Shown here in pieces: positions 14,549 to 21,654 of a stretch of DNA of 33,337 bases. This DNA is from Gammaproteobacteria bacterium (GTDB taxonomy: Bacteria; Pseudomonadota; Gammaproteobacteria; Arenicellales; Spongiicolonaceae), in NCBI GenBank assembly GCA_028817275.1, contig JAPPPZ010000139.1, positions 1 through 33,337 of the forward strand, read 5' to 3'. Each line of letters opens with the position of its first letter. Within the stretch, counting starts at the first letter, position 1. The position numbers and the translations under genes are program-made. Below the pieces are notes generated by a model that was not told where the DNA came from, made no database searches, and saw only the letters and a program-made list of their open reading frames with translations.

Positions 14549-15850
14549 TACCTCGCCCTCAGCGCCATTTTTATCTTCGTCCTGTTCCTGCTGCTCGGCA
14601 CCGGGGTGTGGGTGGCGCTGGCGCTGCTGGGCGCGGCGCTGGTGGGCATGGAATTGTTCACCACGCGGCCGGCCGGCGATGCAATGTTCACCACGGTGTG
14701 GACGTCGTCCTCCAGTTGGTCGCTGACCGCGCTGCCGCTGTTCATCTGGATGGGCGAGATTTTGTACCGCACGCGGCTGTCCGAGGAATTGTTCCGCGGC
14801 CTGGCGCCGTGGATGGCGCGGCTGCCGGGCGGGCTGCTGCACACCAACATCCTCGGCTGCACGGTGTTCGCCGCAGTCTCCGGCTCGTCGGCGGCGACGC
14901 TCACCACCGTCGGCCGCATGTCCATTCCCGAACTGCGCAAACGCAACTACCCGGAGGCGATGATTATCGGCACATTGGCCGGCGCCGCCACCTTGGGACT
15001 CATGATTCCACCGTCGCTCACGCTCATCGTCTACGGCGTCACCATCAACGAATCCATTTCCAAACTGTTCATCGCCGGCGTGCTGCCGGGGCTGGTGCTG
15101 TCGCTGCTGTTCATGGGTTATGTCGCGGCGTGGCATTTCGCCCGCCCGGCGCAGCGGCCGGCGGCGGAGCCGAAGATGCGCTTGGTCGACAAAATTAAAA
15201 ACTCGCGCGCGCTGATTCCGGTGGTGTGCCTGGTGGCGCTGGTGATTGGCGCCATGTATTTGGGTTTCGCCACCGCCACCGAGGCCGCCGCTTTCGGCGT
15301 CGCCGGCGCCCTCGCACTGGCCGCGCTGCAGGGCGAGTTAAACTGGAAAAGTTTCAGCGCCAGCGTGATGGGCGCCACCGCCACCTCGTGCATGGTGGCG
15401 TTCATTTTGATGGGCGCGGCGTTCCTGTCGCTGTCCATGGGCTTCACCGGCCTGCCGCGCGCGCTGGCCGACTGGATTGCATCATTGCAACTCTCCCCGG
15501 TCATGCTGATCGCCGCGCTCACCGTGTTCTACATCATCATCGGCTGTTTTTTGGACGGCATCTCGGCGGTGGTGCTGACCATGGCCGTGGTGGAGCCCAT
15601 GATTCGCGCCGCCGGCATCGACGTAATTTGGTTCGGCATCTTCATCGTGGTGGTCGTGGAAATGGCGCAAATCACCCCGCCCATCGGCTTCAACCTGTTC
15701 GTCATGCAAGGCCTCACCGGCCACGACATCACCTGGATCGCCCGCACCGCGCTGCCCATGTTTCTGCTGATGATGGTGATGGTGGCGCTGCTGGTCGCCT
15801 TCCCCGAAATCGCAACCTGGCTGCCGCAAACCATGCGGGGGGTGGGGTGA
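14543..15850 (+). CDS. dctM: TRAP transporter large permease DctM
   Basis: This 435-residue inner-membrane protein has about 12 hydrophobic segments and forms the Na+-driven transport channel of the tripartite system. Typical DctM blocks include SGSSAATLTTVGRMSIPELRK, GAATLGLMIPPSLTLIVYG and the late EMAQITPPIGFNLFVMQ. The frame is open back to 14219 inside dctQ, but that part has no membrane character. The GTG at 14543 starts VDYLALSAIFIFVLF, the first helix, and gives normal family length. It lies inside a 21-bp repeat unit 11 nt after the dctQ stop. A second tandem-repeat array begins at its stop codon. Confidence 0.9.
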   Translation: MDYLALSAIFIFVLFLLLGTGVWVALALLGAALVGMELFTTRPAGDAMFTTVWTSSSSWSLTALPLFIWMGEILYRTRLSEELFRGLAPWMARLPGGLLHTNILGCTVFAAVSGSSAATLTTVGRMSIPELRKRNYPEAMIIGTLAGAATLGLMIPPSLTLIVYGVTINESISKLFIAGVLPGLVLSLLFMGYVAAWHFARPAQRPAAEPKMRLVDKIKNSRALIPVVCLVALVIGAMYLGFATATEAAAFGVAGALALAALQGELNWKSFSASVMGATATSCMVAFILMGAAFLSLSMGFTGLPRALADWIASLQLSPVMLIAALTVFYIIIGCFLDGISAVVLTMAVVEPMIRAAGIDVIWFGIFIVVVVEMAQITPPIGFNLFVMQGLTGHDITWIARTALPMFLLMMVMVALLVAFPEIATWLPQTMRGVG

Positions 15851-16008
15851 CGGCCGCGGTTTCCGCACTCAAATCACCGTTCCCGCACTGCAAGCCACCG
15901 GCCCCGCCCCTCAAACCCCATTCCGGCATCTGCAACCACCGTTTCCGCACTCCAGACCACCGTTTCCAGAGTCCCGTCCACCATTCCCTGGGTCCCGGCC
16001 ACGGTTGC
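15849..16008 (+). repeat. Imperfect 21-bp tandem repeat array (about 8 units)
   Basis: Beginning at the dctM stop, units follow at 15865, 15885, 15906, 15926, 15947, 15968 and 15989, each 20-21 bp, preceded by a partial unit. Most start GCACTC or a variant and end CCACCGTTTCC or a variant; the best matches are at 15926-15946 and 15947-15967. Unit sequence and length match the inverse-oriented array at 5563-5626. Spacers are absent, so it is a minisatellite-like array and not CRISPR. No gene is seen in it. It may act as a transcription/RNA processing boundary after the TRAP operon, but that is a guess. Confidence 0.75.
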
Positions 16009-16039
16009 AGACCATCGGGAAAGCAGGTACGCTCCCCAC

Positions 16040-16166
16040 CACGAAGAAACGCAAGGCCTCCGGCAATGCCGGGTGGCCTGCTCAATACAACACCCGGCAA
16101 AGAGCAGGAAGTCATGAGCCTGCTCCGGGAAATAAGCGGGAAAGTCACACCTTGTGTTTCTTCGTG
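16040..16166 (+). repeat. 127-bp element with 17-bp terminal inverted repeats and internal foldback (MITE-like or structured RNA)
   Basis: CACGAAGAAACGCAAGG (16040-16056) is complementary to CCTTGTGTTTCTTCGTG (16150-16166) at 16 of 17 positions, and the exception can pair as G-U in RNA. Inside, GCCGGGTG (16068-16075) pairs with CACCCGGC (16091-16098). GAGCAGG (16102-16108) can pair either with CCTGCTC at 16077-16083, making a pseudoknot with the first stem, or with CCTGCTC at 16119-16125, making a simple hairpin. A separate perfect inverted repeat, CCGGCGCC/GGCGCCGG, follows at 16172-16189. No ORF or target-site duplication is evident. It could be a miniature mobile element or the leader of the lipoprotein gene at 16215. 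Confidence 0.5.
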
Positions 16167-16214
16167 TCCGCCCGGCGCCTCGGCGCCGGCAGATTCACCA
16201 CACGGAGAAGCCAC

Positions 16215-16601
16215 ATGTTCAATCAAGCCAGGAAAATCATGGCAATCCTGACCACGGCTCTGCTGACGGGCGGGTGCGCCACCCTCACCGAAGACGCCAT
16301 GACCCCGGTCACGCTGACTTTCAGCAGCGGCGAAAACGGCAGTTGCAAACTGACCAACAAACGCGGCGCCTGGGAAACCCCGGTGCCGGCGACCGTTTCC
16401 ATTCGCAAATCAGACGACGCGCTGCTTTATGACTGCAAAACCGACGGCGGCAAAACCGCTTTCGGCTCCATTCCAAGCGAGATGGGCGGCAAAATTGTCG
16501 CCAGCGCGGTGTTTCTGGATTTCGGCATCACCGACGCCATCACCGACAAGCACCGCCGCTATCCGGCAAACTTCGTGATTGTCGTTCCGGCGGAAAAATA
16601 G
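16215..16601 (+). CDS. Small putative lipoprotein, uncharacterised
   Basis: This 128-residue protein has a basic N-terminus, a hydrophobic stretch and a cysteine at residue 21 in ALLTGGCATL. This is a lipoprotein-like signal, although the residue at -3 is threonine rather than the usual leucine. The mature part NGSCKLTNKRGAWETPVPATV followed by IRKSDDALLYDCK resembles a widespread uncharacterised proteobacterial lipoprotein pattern with two cysteines, a central tryptophan and a Pro-x-x-V segment. No enzymatic motif is seen. The ATG at 16215 is supported by GGAGAAG at 16204-16210. It stands alone between the foldable element and the convergent TRAP operon. Confidence 0.7.
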   Translation: MFNQARKIMAILTTALLTGGCATLTEDAMTPVTLTFSSGENGSCKLTNKRGAWETPVPATVSIRKSDDALLYDCKTDGGKTAFGSIPSEMGGKIVASAVFLDFGITDAITDKHRRYPANFVIVVPAEK

Positions 16602-16641
16602 AATCGCCCCGGGGCTTAAACCCTCACCGTCGGCGGCGGTT

Positions 16642-17910
16642 TTACCTCAGCACTCCCGGCAGCCAGGTCGCCGCCGCCGGAAAGGCTATCATCAGCAGGC
16701 CGTAAACAATCCCCAGCGCGACGAAAGTGGGGACTTCGCGGAAAGCCTGGTCGGCGCCTTCACCGATGACGCCGGCCGAGGTGTAGATGCCGACGCACAC
16801 CGGCGGGGTGATCATGCCGATGCCGGCGAAGGCGACGAATATTACGTACAGGTTGAGCAGGTCAAGGCCCAGGCTTGCGCAAATCGCGGCGAACACCGGC
16901 ACCGTCAGGTAGAACACCGGCACAATCTCGACGAAAGTGCCGAGGATTAAACAAATCACCGCGACCATGATCCAGAACATCAGCGGCGTCACGCCGAAGG
17001 CGGTGAAGTAGGCGATGATTTCCTGTGGCAGGCGGGTGTAGGTGAGCACCACCGACAGGAACGTGGCCATGGCGATGATGGAAAAAATGGCGGCGGTGAT
17101 GGTTGCGGTGCGGCACAGTGATTCCAGCAGCCCGCGCAACGTCAACTCGCGGTGCACACAGGCGCCGATGAGCATTGCCCACACTCCGGCCACCGCCGCG
17201 GTTTCCGACGGCGTCATCAGCCCGCTGTAGATGCCGCCTAAAATGACCACCGGGGTGACCAGCGCCGGCGCCGCCCGCCATGCGGCGCGCACGACCTCGC
17301 TTGTTGCAGCGCGGCGGCCGGCCGGCATGCTGCGGCAGCGCCACACCACCAGCAGCACCAGCATCAGCAGCAGCGCGATTCCGGGCAGCACGCCGGCGGC
17401 AAAAGTGTGCGACACCGGCACGCTGGTCAGCGCGCTGAACAGGATGGCGGCGTTGGACGGCGGGATCAGCGCCTCCAGCAGGCCGGCCGAGGCGGCGAGC
17501 ACGATGACGAACGGTTTCGGGTAGCCCTGCTCGATCATCTTCGGCATCATGATGGTGCCCACGGCGGTGATGGCGGCGAGAATGGAGCCGCAGAAAGCGG
17601 CGAAGAACCCCATGGCGATGGCCATGGCGATGCCCAGCCCGCCGGGCCAGTGCCCCACCAGCGCCACCGCCAGGTTGACCAGCCGCGCCGCCATGCCGCC
17701 GCGCAGCATCACCATGCCGGCAAAAATAAACAGCGGCACCGCCACCAGCACGTGCTTGGTGACGGCGCCGAAGGCGACCTGGATTAAAGTTGACCACGGC
17801 AGGTTCAGGGTGAGGATTGCCGAGGCCGCGCCGCCAATTCCGAACACCAGAAAAATCGGCAGCGACATAAACAGCAGCGCCGCCGCGACGATGACGGTGG
17901 CGGTGTTCAT
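16642..17910 (-). CDS. dctM: TRAP transporter large permease DctM (second system)
   Basis: The 422-residue inner-membrane permease has about 12 hydrophobic segments. DctM-type blocks include AAFCGSILAAITAVGTIMMP, GLLEALIPPSNAAILFS, PSETAAVAGVWAMLIG and GIGMITPPVCVGIYTSAG near the end. It is clearly diverged from the DctM at 14543, so the two systems probably carry different substrates. Its ATG overlaps the dctQ stop by 4 bp (ATGA at 17907-17910). It is the last gene of the long minus-strand cluster and converges with the lipoprotein gene 40 bp away; no good terminator is visible between them. Confidence 0.92.
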   Translation of the reverse strand: MNTATVIVAAALLFMSLPIFLVFGIGGAASAILTLNLPWSTLIQVAFGAVTKHVLVAVPLFIFAGMVMLRGGMAARLVNLAVALVGHWPGGLGIAMAIAMGFFAAFCGSILAAITAVGTIMMPKMIEQGYPKPFVIVLAASAGLLEALIPPSNAAILFSALTSVPVSHTFAAGVLPGIALLLMLVLLVVWRCRSMPAGRRAATSEVVRAAWRAAPALVTPVVILGGIYSGLMTPSETAAVAGVWAMLIGACVHRELTLRGLLESLCRTATITAAIFSIIAMATFLSVVLTYTRLPQEIIAYFTAFGVTPLMFWIMVAVICLILGTFVEIVPVFYLTVPVFAAICASLGLDLLNLYVIFVAFAGIGMITPPVCVGIYTSAGVIGEGADQAFREVPTFVALGIVYGLLMIAFPAAATWLPGVLR

Positions 17911-18488
17911 GACGACGGCGGCGGGCCGGCGGGCTTCAAAAAAACCTCAACCAGGTCGCGCAGTATTAACTCCAGCGCGAAACTTGCAAAAACAACAAAG
18001 CCCACCGGGAAAGCCAGATACATGTACCAGATGGGAAACTCCACCTCCAGTTCCGCGACTTGGCCCAGCGCGCGAAACAACGCCACCGCCTCCACCCCGG
18101 CGATCATGAAAACCGCGGCGGCAGCCAGCGCGACCACGTTGCACAACAGCCGCAGCATGGCGCGGCCGCGCGGTTTCAGCATGGCGGGCAGCACATCCAC
18201 CCGGATATGCGCGCCCTGCCGCAGCAGTTGGCCGAGCAGCGGAAACACCAGCCACGGAATCAGCATCGGCGGCAGCTCCACCAGCCAGTCGTAACCGGTG
18301 CCGGTAACATAGCGCGTCGCGGCGCTGCTGAACAAAGCCAGCATAATCACCGCCACGATGGCCGCGCTCAGCACCGTGACCACGGCGGCAACGGCGGCGT
18401 TGATGCGGCCGACAACCCGCAGCAGAATTCGCAGCAGGATTTCGGCGCCAGCCGCCAGCGCCGGCCGCCGCCGGTCAGCGGCCGACAA
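17907..18488 (-). CDS. dctQ: TRAP transporter small membrane subunit DctQ (second system)
   Basis: The 193-residue protein has four hydrophobic segments and the DctQ hallmark LLRQGAHIRVDVLPAML in the loop after the second segment, with the preceding ELPPMLIPWLVFPLLGQ helix. It links the periplasmic receptor and DctM. The longest version starts with TTG at 18488 and overlaps dctP by 14 bp; the true start is uncertain, because the first 15 residues are polar and arginine-rich. It overlaps dctM by 4 bp downstream, so the P-Q-M genes are tightly coupled. Confidence 0.88.
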   Translation of the reverse strand: MSAADRRRPALAAGAEILLRILLRVVGRINAAVAAVVTVLSAAIVAVIMLALFSSAATRYVTGTGYDWLVELPPMLIPWLVFPLLGQLLRQGAHIRVDVLPAMLKPRGRAMLRLLCNVVALAAAAVFMIAGVEAVALFRALGQVAELEVEFPIWYMYLAFPVGFVVFASFALELILRDLVEVFLKPAGPPPSS

Positions 18489-19500
18489 AATCCTGCGCCG
18501 CCTTCAGCACCGCCGGGTCCACCATCTCGGTCATGCGCGGCAGAATGCTGTCCTGCATGAGTTCATCAAACTCGGCCTTGCGGCGGCCGCTGAGGGTGGT
18601 GACGACTCCGCCGCGCTGTTTGAATTCCGCCAAAATGCCCTCGGCGGTTTGCATGATGGTGTCGGTGGAACGCTGGCCCATGTCGCGGCCCACTTCCAGC
18701 ATCAGTTCACGCAAGTCGCGCGGCAGATTGTTGAACCATGCGCGGTTGGCCATGAGGTAGGCATCGGCGAAATACTGGTAGGGCAACTGGCCGAACTTGA
18801 GAAACTCCCACCAACTGTAGGCCTTCACCCCGATGGGCGGGCTGTTGATGGTGTCGATTAAACCGGACTGCAGCGAAGTGTACACCTCGCCGGTGGGCAG
18901 CGACACGGCGTTGGCGCCGAGGGCCTTCCAGCGCGGCCGTTCAAGTTTAATCAGCGCCCTCGCCTTCAGCCCCTTCATCGCCGCCACGCTGTCCAGTTGC
19001 CGGGCCGCGCTGAACGTCATCACCGGGCCCACCGGGTCGTACATGATCAACGTGGCGTTGGCTTTTTCCTCCATGCCGCGCCACATGCGGCGGCCGGTTT
19101 CGGTGTCGGTGAAGAACCTGCGCTGCTGCCGGTAACTGTCAAACATGTCGGGGAAGTTGGCGATGTTGAAATTCTTGTCAATGGGCGGAAAACTGACCAC
19201 GCCAAGAATGCCCCCCATCTCCACCGAGCCGGCGGTCACCGCGCCCATGATTTCGCGGACGCCGAACAACTGCTTGGACGGAAACACCTCAATGCGCAGG
19301 CGGCCGGCGGCGCGGCGGTTAACCTCGTCGGCAAACATCTGCGCATGCACCGCGCTGTGGTGCGTCGGGCTCCAGTGGAACGCGAGGCGGGCGACGATTT
19401 CCTCGGCGGCGGCCGACTGCAAACCGGCGGCGGCCAGCAACAGGGGAACAAGCAGCGCCCGCAGGCGCATGGGTTTAATTTTGCTGGTTTGATTTTTCAT
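18475..19500 (-). CDS. dctP: TRAP transporter substrate-binding protein DctP (second system)
   Basis: The 341-residue periplasmic receptor has a signal peptide (MRLRALLVPLLLAAAGLQSA region, cleavage probably after SAAA near residue 32). DctP-family features include HHSAVHAQMFADEVNRRAAG, VFPSKQLFGVREIMGAVTAG and the ligand-arginine region MKGLKARALIKLERPRWKAL. The ANAVSLPTGEVYTSLQSGLI segment is the typical motif near the hinge. The ATG at 19500 is chosen over an upstream in-frame start because GGAG lies 8 nt before it and the signal peptide begins there. It lies 56 bp downstream of the transthyretin-like gene and is probably part of the icmF-led cluster. Ligand unknown; a 2-hydroxy- or 2-oxo-acid is a reasonable guess from the neighbours. 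Confidence 0.9.
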   Translation of the reverse strand: MKNQTSKIKPMRLRALLVPLLLAAAGLQSAAAEEIVARLAFHWSPTHHSAVHAQMFADEVNRRAAGRLRIEVFPSKQLFGVREIMGAVTAGSVEMGGILGVVSFPPIDKNFNIANFPDMFDSYRQQRRFFTDTETGRRMWRGMEEKANATLIMYDPVGPVMTFSAARQLDSVAAMKGLKARALIKLERPRWKALGANAVSLPTGEVYTSLQSGLIDTINSPPIGVKAYSWWEFLKFGQLPYQYFADAYLMANRAWFNNLPRDLRELMLEVGRDMGQRSTDTIMQTAEGILAEFKQRGGVVTTLSGRRKAEFDELMQDSILPRMTEMVDPAVLKAAQDFVGR

Positions 19501-19556
19501 GATGATTCTCCGGTGAAAGTGTTGGCCCGCAACGGGCGGCATGTGGCGCGGGTAGT

Positions 19557-19904
19557 TTACCAGCCCGACCACCAGACCGCATAACTGTGGGGCGACAGCA
19601 TGACGGGAATGTGGCAGTGCTGGTCGGCATCGGTGACGGCAAAGCGAAAGACGATTTCGGAAACCATGCGCCGGCCATCCGCCGCCGCTCCATGGGCGGT
19701 GAAGTATTCGCCGACTTTGAGCACCATTTCATAGCGGCCGGCGCCGGCTTGCAATTGTTCACTGAGGCGGCCGTGCCCGTCGGTCACCGTTTCCAGCGCC
19801 AAACAGCGCTCGCCGCCGGCGGCGACCCGGTAAATCTCGACCGCAACGCCGCCGGCATGGCCGCCGTTGACGCAGTCAAGAACGTGGGAGGTGACCAGCG
19901 CCAT
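19557..19904 (-). CDS. Transthyretin-like / 5-hydroxyisourate hydrolase family protein lacking the YRGS motif
   Basis: The 115-residue protein aligns with 5-hydroxyisourate hydrolases: H7 in TSHVLDCVNG, the TDGHGRL segment with R46, and H98 in QHCHIPVMLSPHSY correspond to catalytic His, Arg and His of the family. The hallmark C-terminal tetrapeptide YRGS is absent: the protein ends VWWSGW, so the family serine and the arginine before it are replaced. It may therefore be a divergent hydrolase acting on a different substrate, or not an HIU hydrolase at all. No other urate-pathway gene is in the window; instead it sits 4 bp downstream of a TPP enzyme in a 2-hydroxyacid-type cluster. The ATG at 19904 gives a full-length family N-terminus. 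Confidence 0.75.
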   Translation of the reverse strand: MALVTSHVLDCVNGGHAGGVAVEIYRVAAGGERCLALETVTDGHGRLSEQLQAGAGRYEMVLKVGEYFTAHGAAADGRRMVSEIVFRFAVTDADQHCHIPVMLSPHSYAVWWSGW

Positions 19905-19908
19905 GCAA

Positions 19909-21654
19909 TTACTCAATGGAGGCTTTTTCACGTTTGTCGGCGGTGGCCAGGACGATGGGGCTGATGGCCCCTTTCGCCTTGACATTAACGCAGGCGGTTT
20001 TGCCGCTGGCCATGGCGCGGCGCAGGGCGGGAAGCAGTTGCTCCCTGGTTTCCACCAGTTCACCGTGGCCGCCCAGCCCTTCAAACATGGAGTGAAAGGG
20101 AATGTCGCGGAAGTCGGTGGCGAAGTGCGCGCCGCTTGCAAACAGCCGCTCCTGCTGCTGGGCGATGCAGCCGAGTCCGCCGTTGTTGTCGATGACCACC
20201 ACAACCGGCAATTTTTCCTGAAAAGCGACCTCCACCGAAAGCCCGCCGGAGAGAAACGCGCCGTCACCGCTGAGCAAAACCACAGTGGACTTCGGGTGCA
20301 CGTTCTTCGCCGCAACCGCAAAAGCAACGCCGGCGCCGAGCATGCTGAACGCGCCGGGGTGCAGAATACCGCCCAACTTTTTCCCCTGCCAGCCGGCCAG
20401 GTTCACCGCAATCTCCGACCAGAAATGCGTGTTGCCGCCGTCAATCACCAGCCAGTCCCCACCGCCCATGGCCGACTGCACATCAAGGGCAAGTTGCAGC
20501 GGGTGAATCTTCCCGCCATCCGCCTCGGCCCGGGCGGTTTCTTTTTTCAAGTCGGACAAAGTGTGCTCGGCCCAGGCGCGGCGTTTTTCGCGGTTAAGGC
20601 CAAGCCAGTCCGCGGCCAGATTCCACCGGCCGTTTTTTTCGGCGTCAAGCAAAGCGTCCAAAAACGCCCCGGGGTCGCTCAGCAAAGTGCAGTCGGCGGC
20701 GCGGTTGAGATCCACCTCCTCGTGGGAGCCGTTGACGCAAATTAATTTTGCCGTCTTTGGTATCAATGGCGGGTTGCCGAAATTCATTTGGTTGTCCAGC
20801 CGCCCGCCGCACATCACCACCACATCCGCTTCTTCCAGCGCAAACTTCGCCGGCGGGTATTGGTGAATGTCGGCCAGGCCCATGTGCGCCGCGGATTCCG
20901 CGGGCAGGAGTTTCCGGTGGTACGGAATATTAAAAACCGGAATGCCCAGCCGCGCGGCGGCTGTTTTCAGTTGGTCTTCCCGCCCCGACCACCAGACGCC
21001 GTGGCCGCCAATCAGCAGCGGGCGTTTTGCCTCCGCCACCAGGCCAACGGCTTCCGCAAGCCGGGCCGGCTCGGGCCAGGCGCGGGCCGGCGGCCGGTGC
21101 GCCCGCTCAAACGGCCGTTCCGCCAGCCCGGCATCCTCGTCAAAAGAGGAAAACATGATGTCCACCGGCAAACTTAAATGAACCGCACCGGGATAACCGC
21201 TTTGTGCAATCTTAAAAGCGCGGTCCACAAACTCGCTGATGCGGGCGCCGTCGGTGATGCTTGCGCTGAACTTGGTGAGGGGCGCGGCGATGGCGACATC
21301 GTCGATTTCCTTGAAACCGCCGGCGCCCCGCCGTTTAAGGGTGCTGGAGCCGGTGACAAAAATCACCGGCGAGCGCTCCCCCCAGGCCTCCATCATCGCC
21401 GGCACCGCATTGGCGAAACCTTCGGGGCCCACCAGGCACACCGCCGGCCGGCGGGTGATTCGCGTGTGCCCATCGGCGAGGTGGCCGGCGGTTTGCTCGT
21501 GCGGGCAGTTGATGATGCTGAGGCCGCATTCCATGAATCCCTCCAGCGCCGGGTTGCAGAAACCGCCGGCCAGGGTGAACACGTGCTCCACGCCTTTGCG
21601 GTGCAGCGCACGCGCCAGAAGAACGCCGCCGCGGACCCGTTTTTTCTCAGCCAT
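19909..21654 (-). CDS. Thiamine-pyrophosphate-dependent enzyme, acetolactate synthase/benzoylformate decarboxylase-like
   Basis: The 581-residue protein has the three-domain TPP-enzyme layout. The N-terminal pyrimidine-binding domain carries the catalytic glutamate E53 in CPHEQTAGHLADG. A central domain includes RPLLIGGHGVWWSG. The C-terminal pyrophosphate domain has GDG (463-465) and the NN end of the metal-binding motif (490-491). It could be a 2-oxoacid decarboxylase, a carboligase or a lyase; the family cannot be narrowed by eye. The neighbouring FMN 2-hydroxyacid dehydrogenase would supply a 2-oxoacid, recalling the MdlB/MdlC pair of mandelate degradation. The ATG at 21654 is chosen at the conserved start and overlaps the dehydrogenase gene by 8 bp. 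Confidence 0.85.
   Translation of the reverse strand: MAEKKRVRGGVLLARALHRKGVEHVFTLAGGFCNPALEGFMECGLSIINCPHEQTAGHLADGHTRITRRPAVCLVGPEGFANAVPAMMEAWGERSPVIFVTGSSTLKRRGAGGFKEIDDVAIAAPLTKFSASITDGARISEFVDRAFKIAQSGYPGAVHLSLPVDIMFSSFDEDAGLAERPFERAHRPPARAWPEPARLAEAVGLVAEAKRPLLIGGHGVWWSGREDQLKTAAARLGIPVFNIPYHRKLLPAESAAHMGLADIHQYPPAKFALEEADVVVMCGGRLDNQMNFGNPPLIPKTAKLICVNGSHEEVDLNRAADCTLLSDPGAFLDALLDAEKNGRWNLAADWLGLNREKRRAWAEHTLSDLKKETARAEADGGKIHPLQLALDVQSAMGGGDWLVIDGGNTHFWSEIAVNLAGWQGKKLGGILHPGAFSMLGAGVAFAVAAKNVHPKSTVVLLSGDGAFLSGGLSVEVAFQEKLPVVVVIDNNGGLGCIAQQQERLFASGAHFATDFRDIPFHSMFEGLGGHGELVETREQLLPALRRAMASGKTACVNVKAKGAISPIVLATADKREKASIE

Noticed and set aside
15849-16008. CRISPR array
   Set aside because: Units are about 21 bp, contiguous and degenerate, with no unique spacers, and no cas gene is present in the window.
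16040-16166. Intact insertion sequence
   Set aside because: No transposase frame is present between the inverted ends and no target-site duplication was found, so only a miniature element or RNA structure remains possible.
16602-16641. Terminator between the lipoprotein gene and the convergent TRAP operon
   Set aside because: Only the short palindrome GCCCCGGGGC is visible, without a T-tract on either strand.
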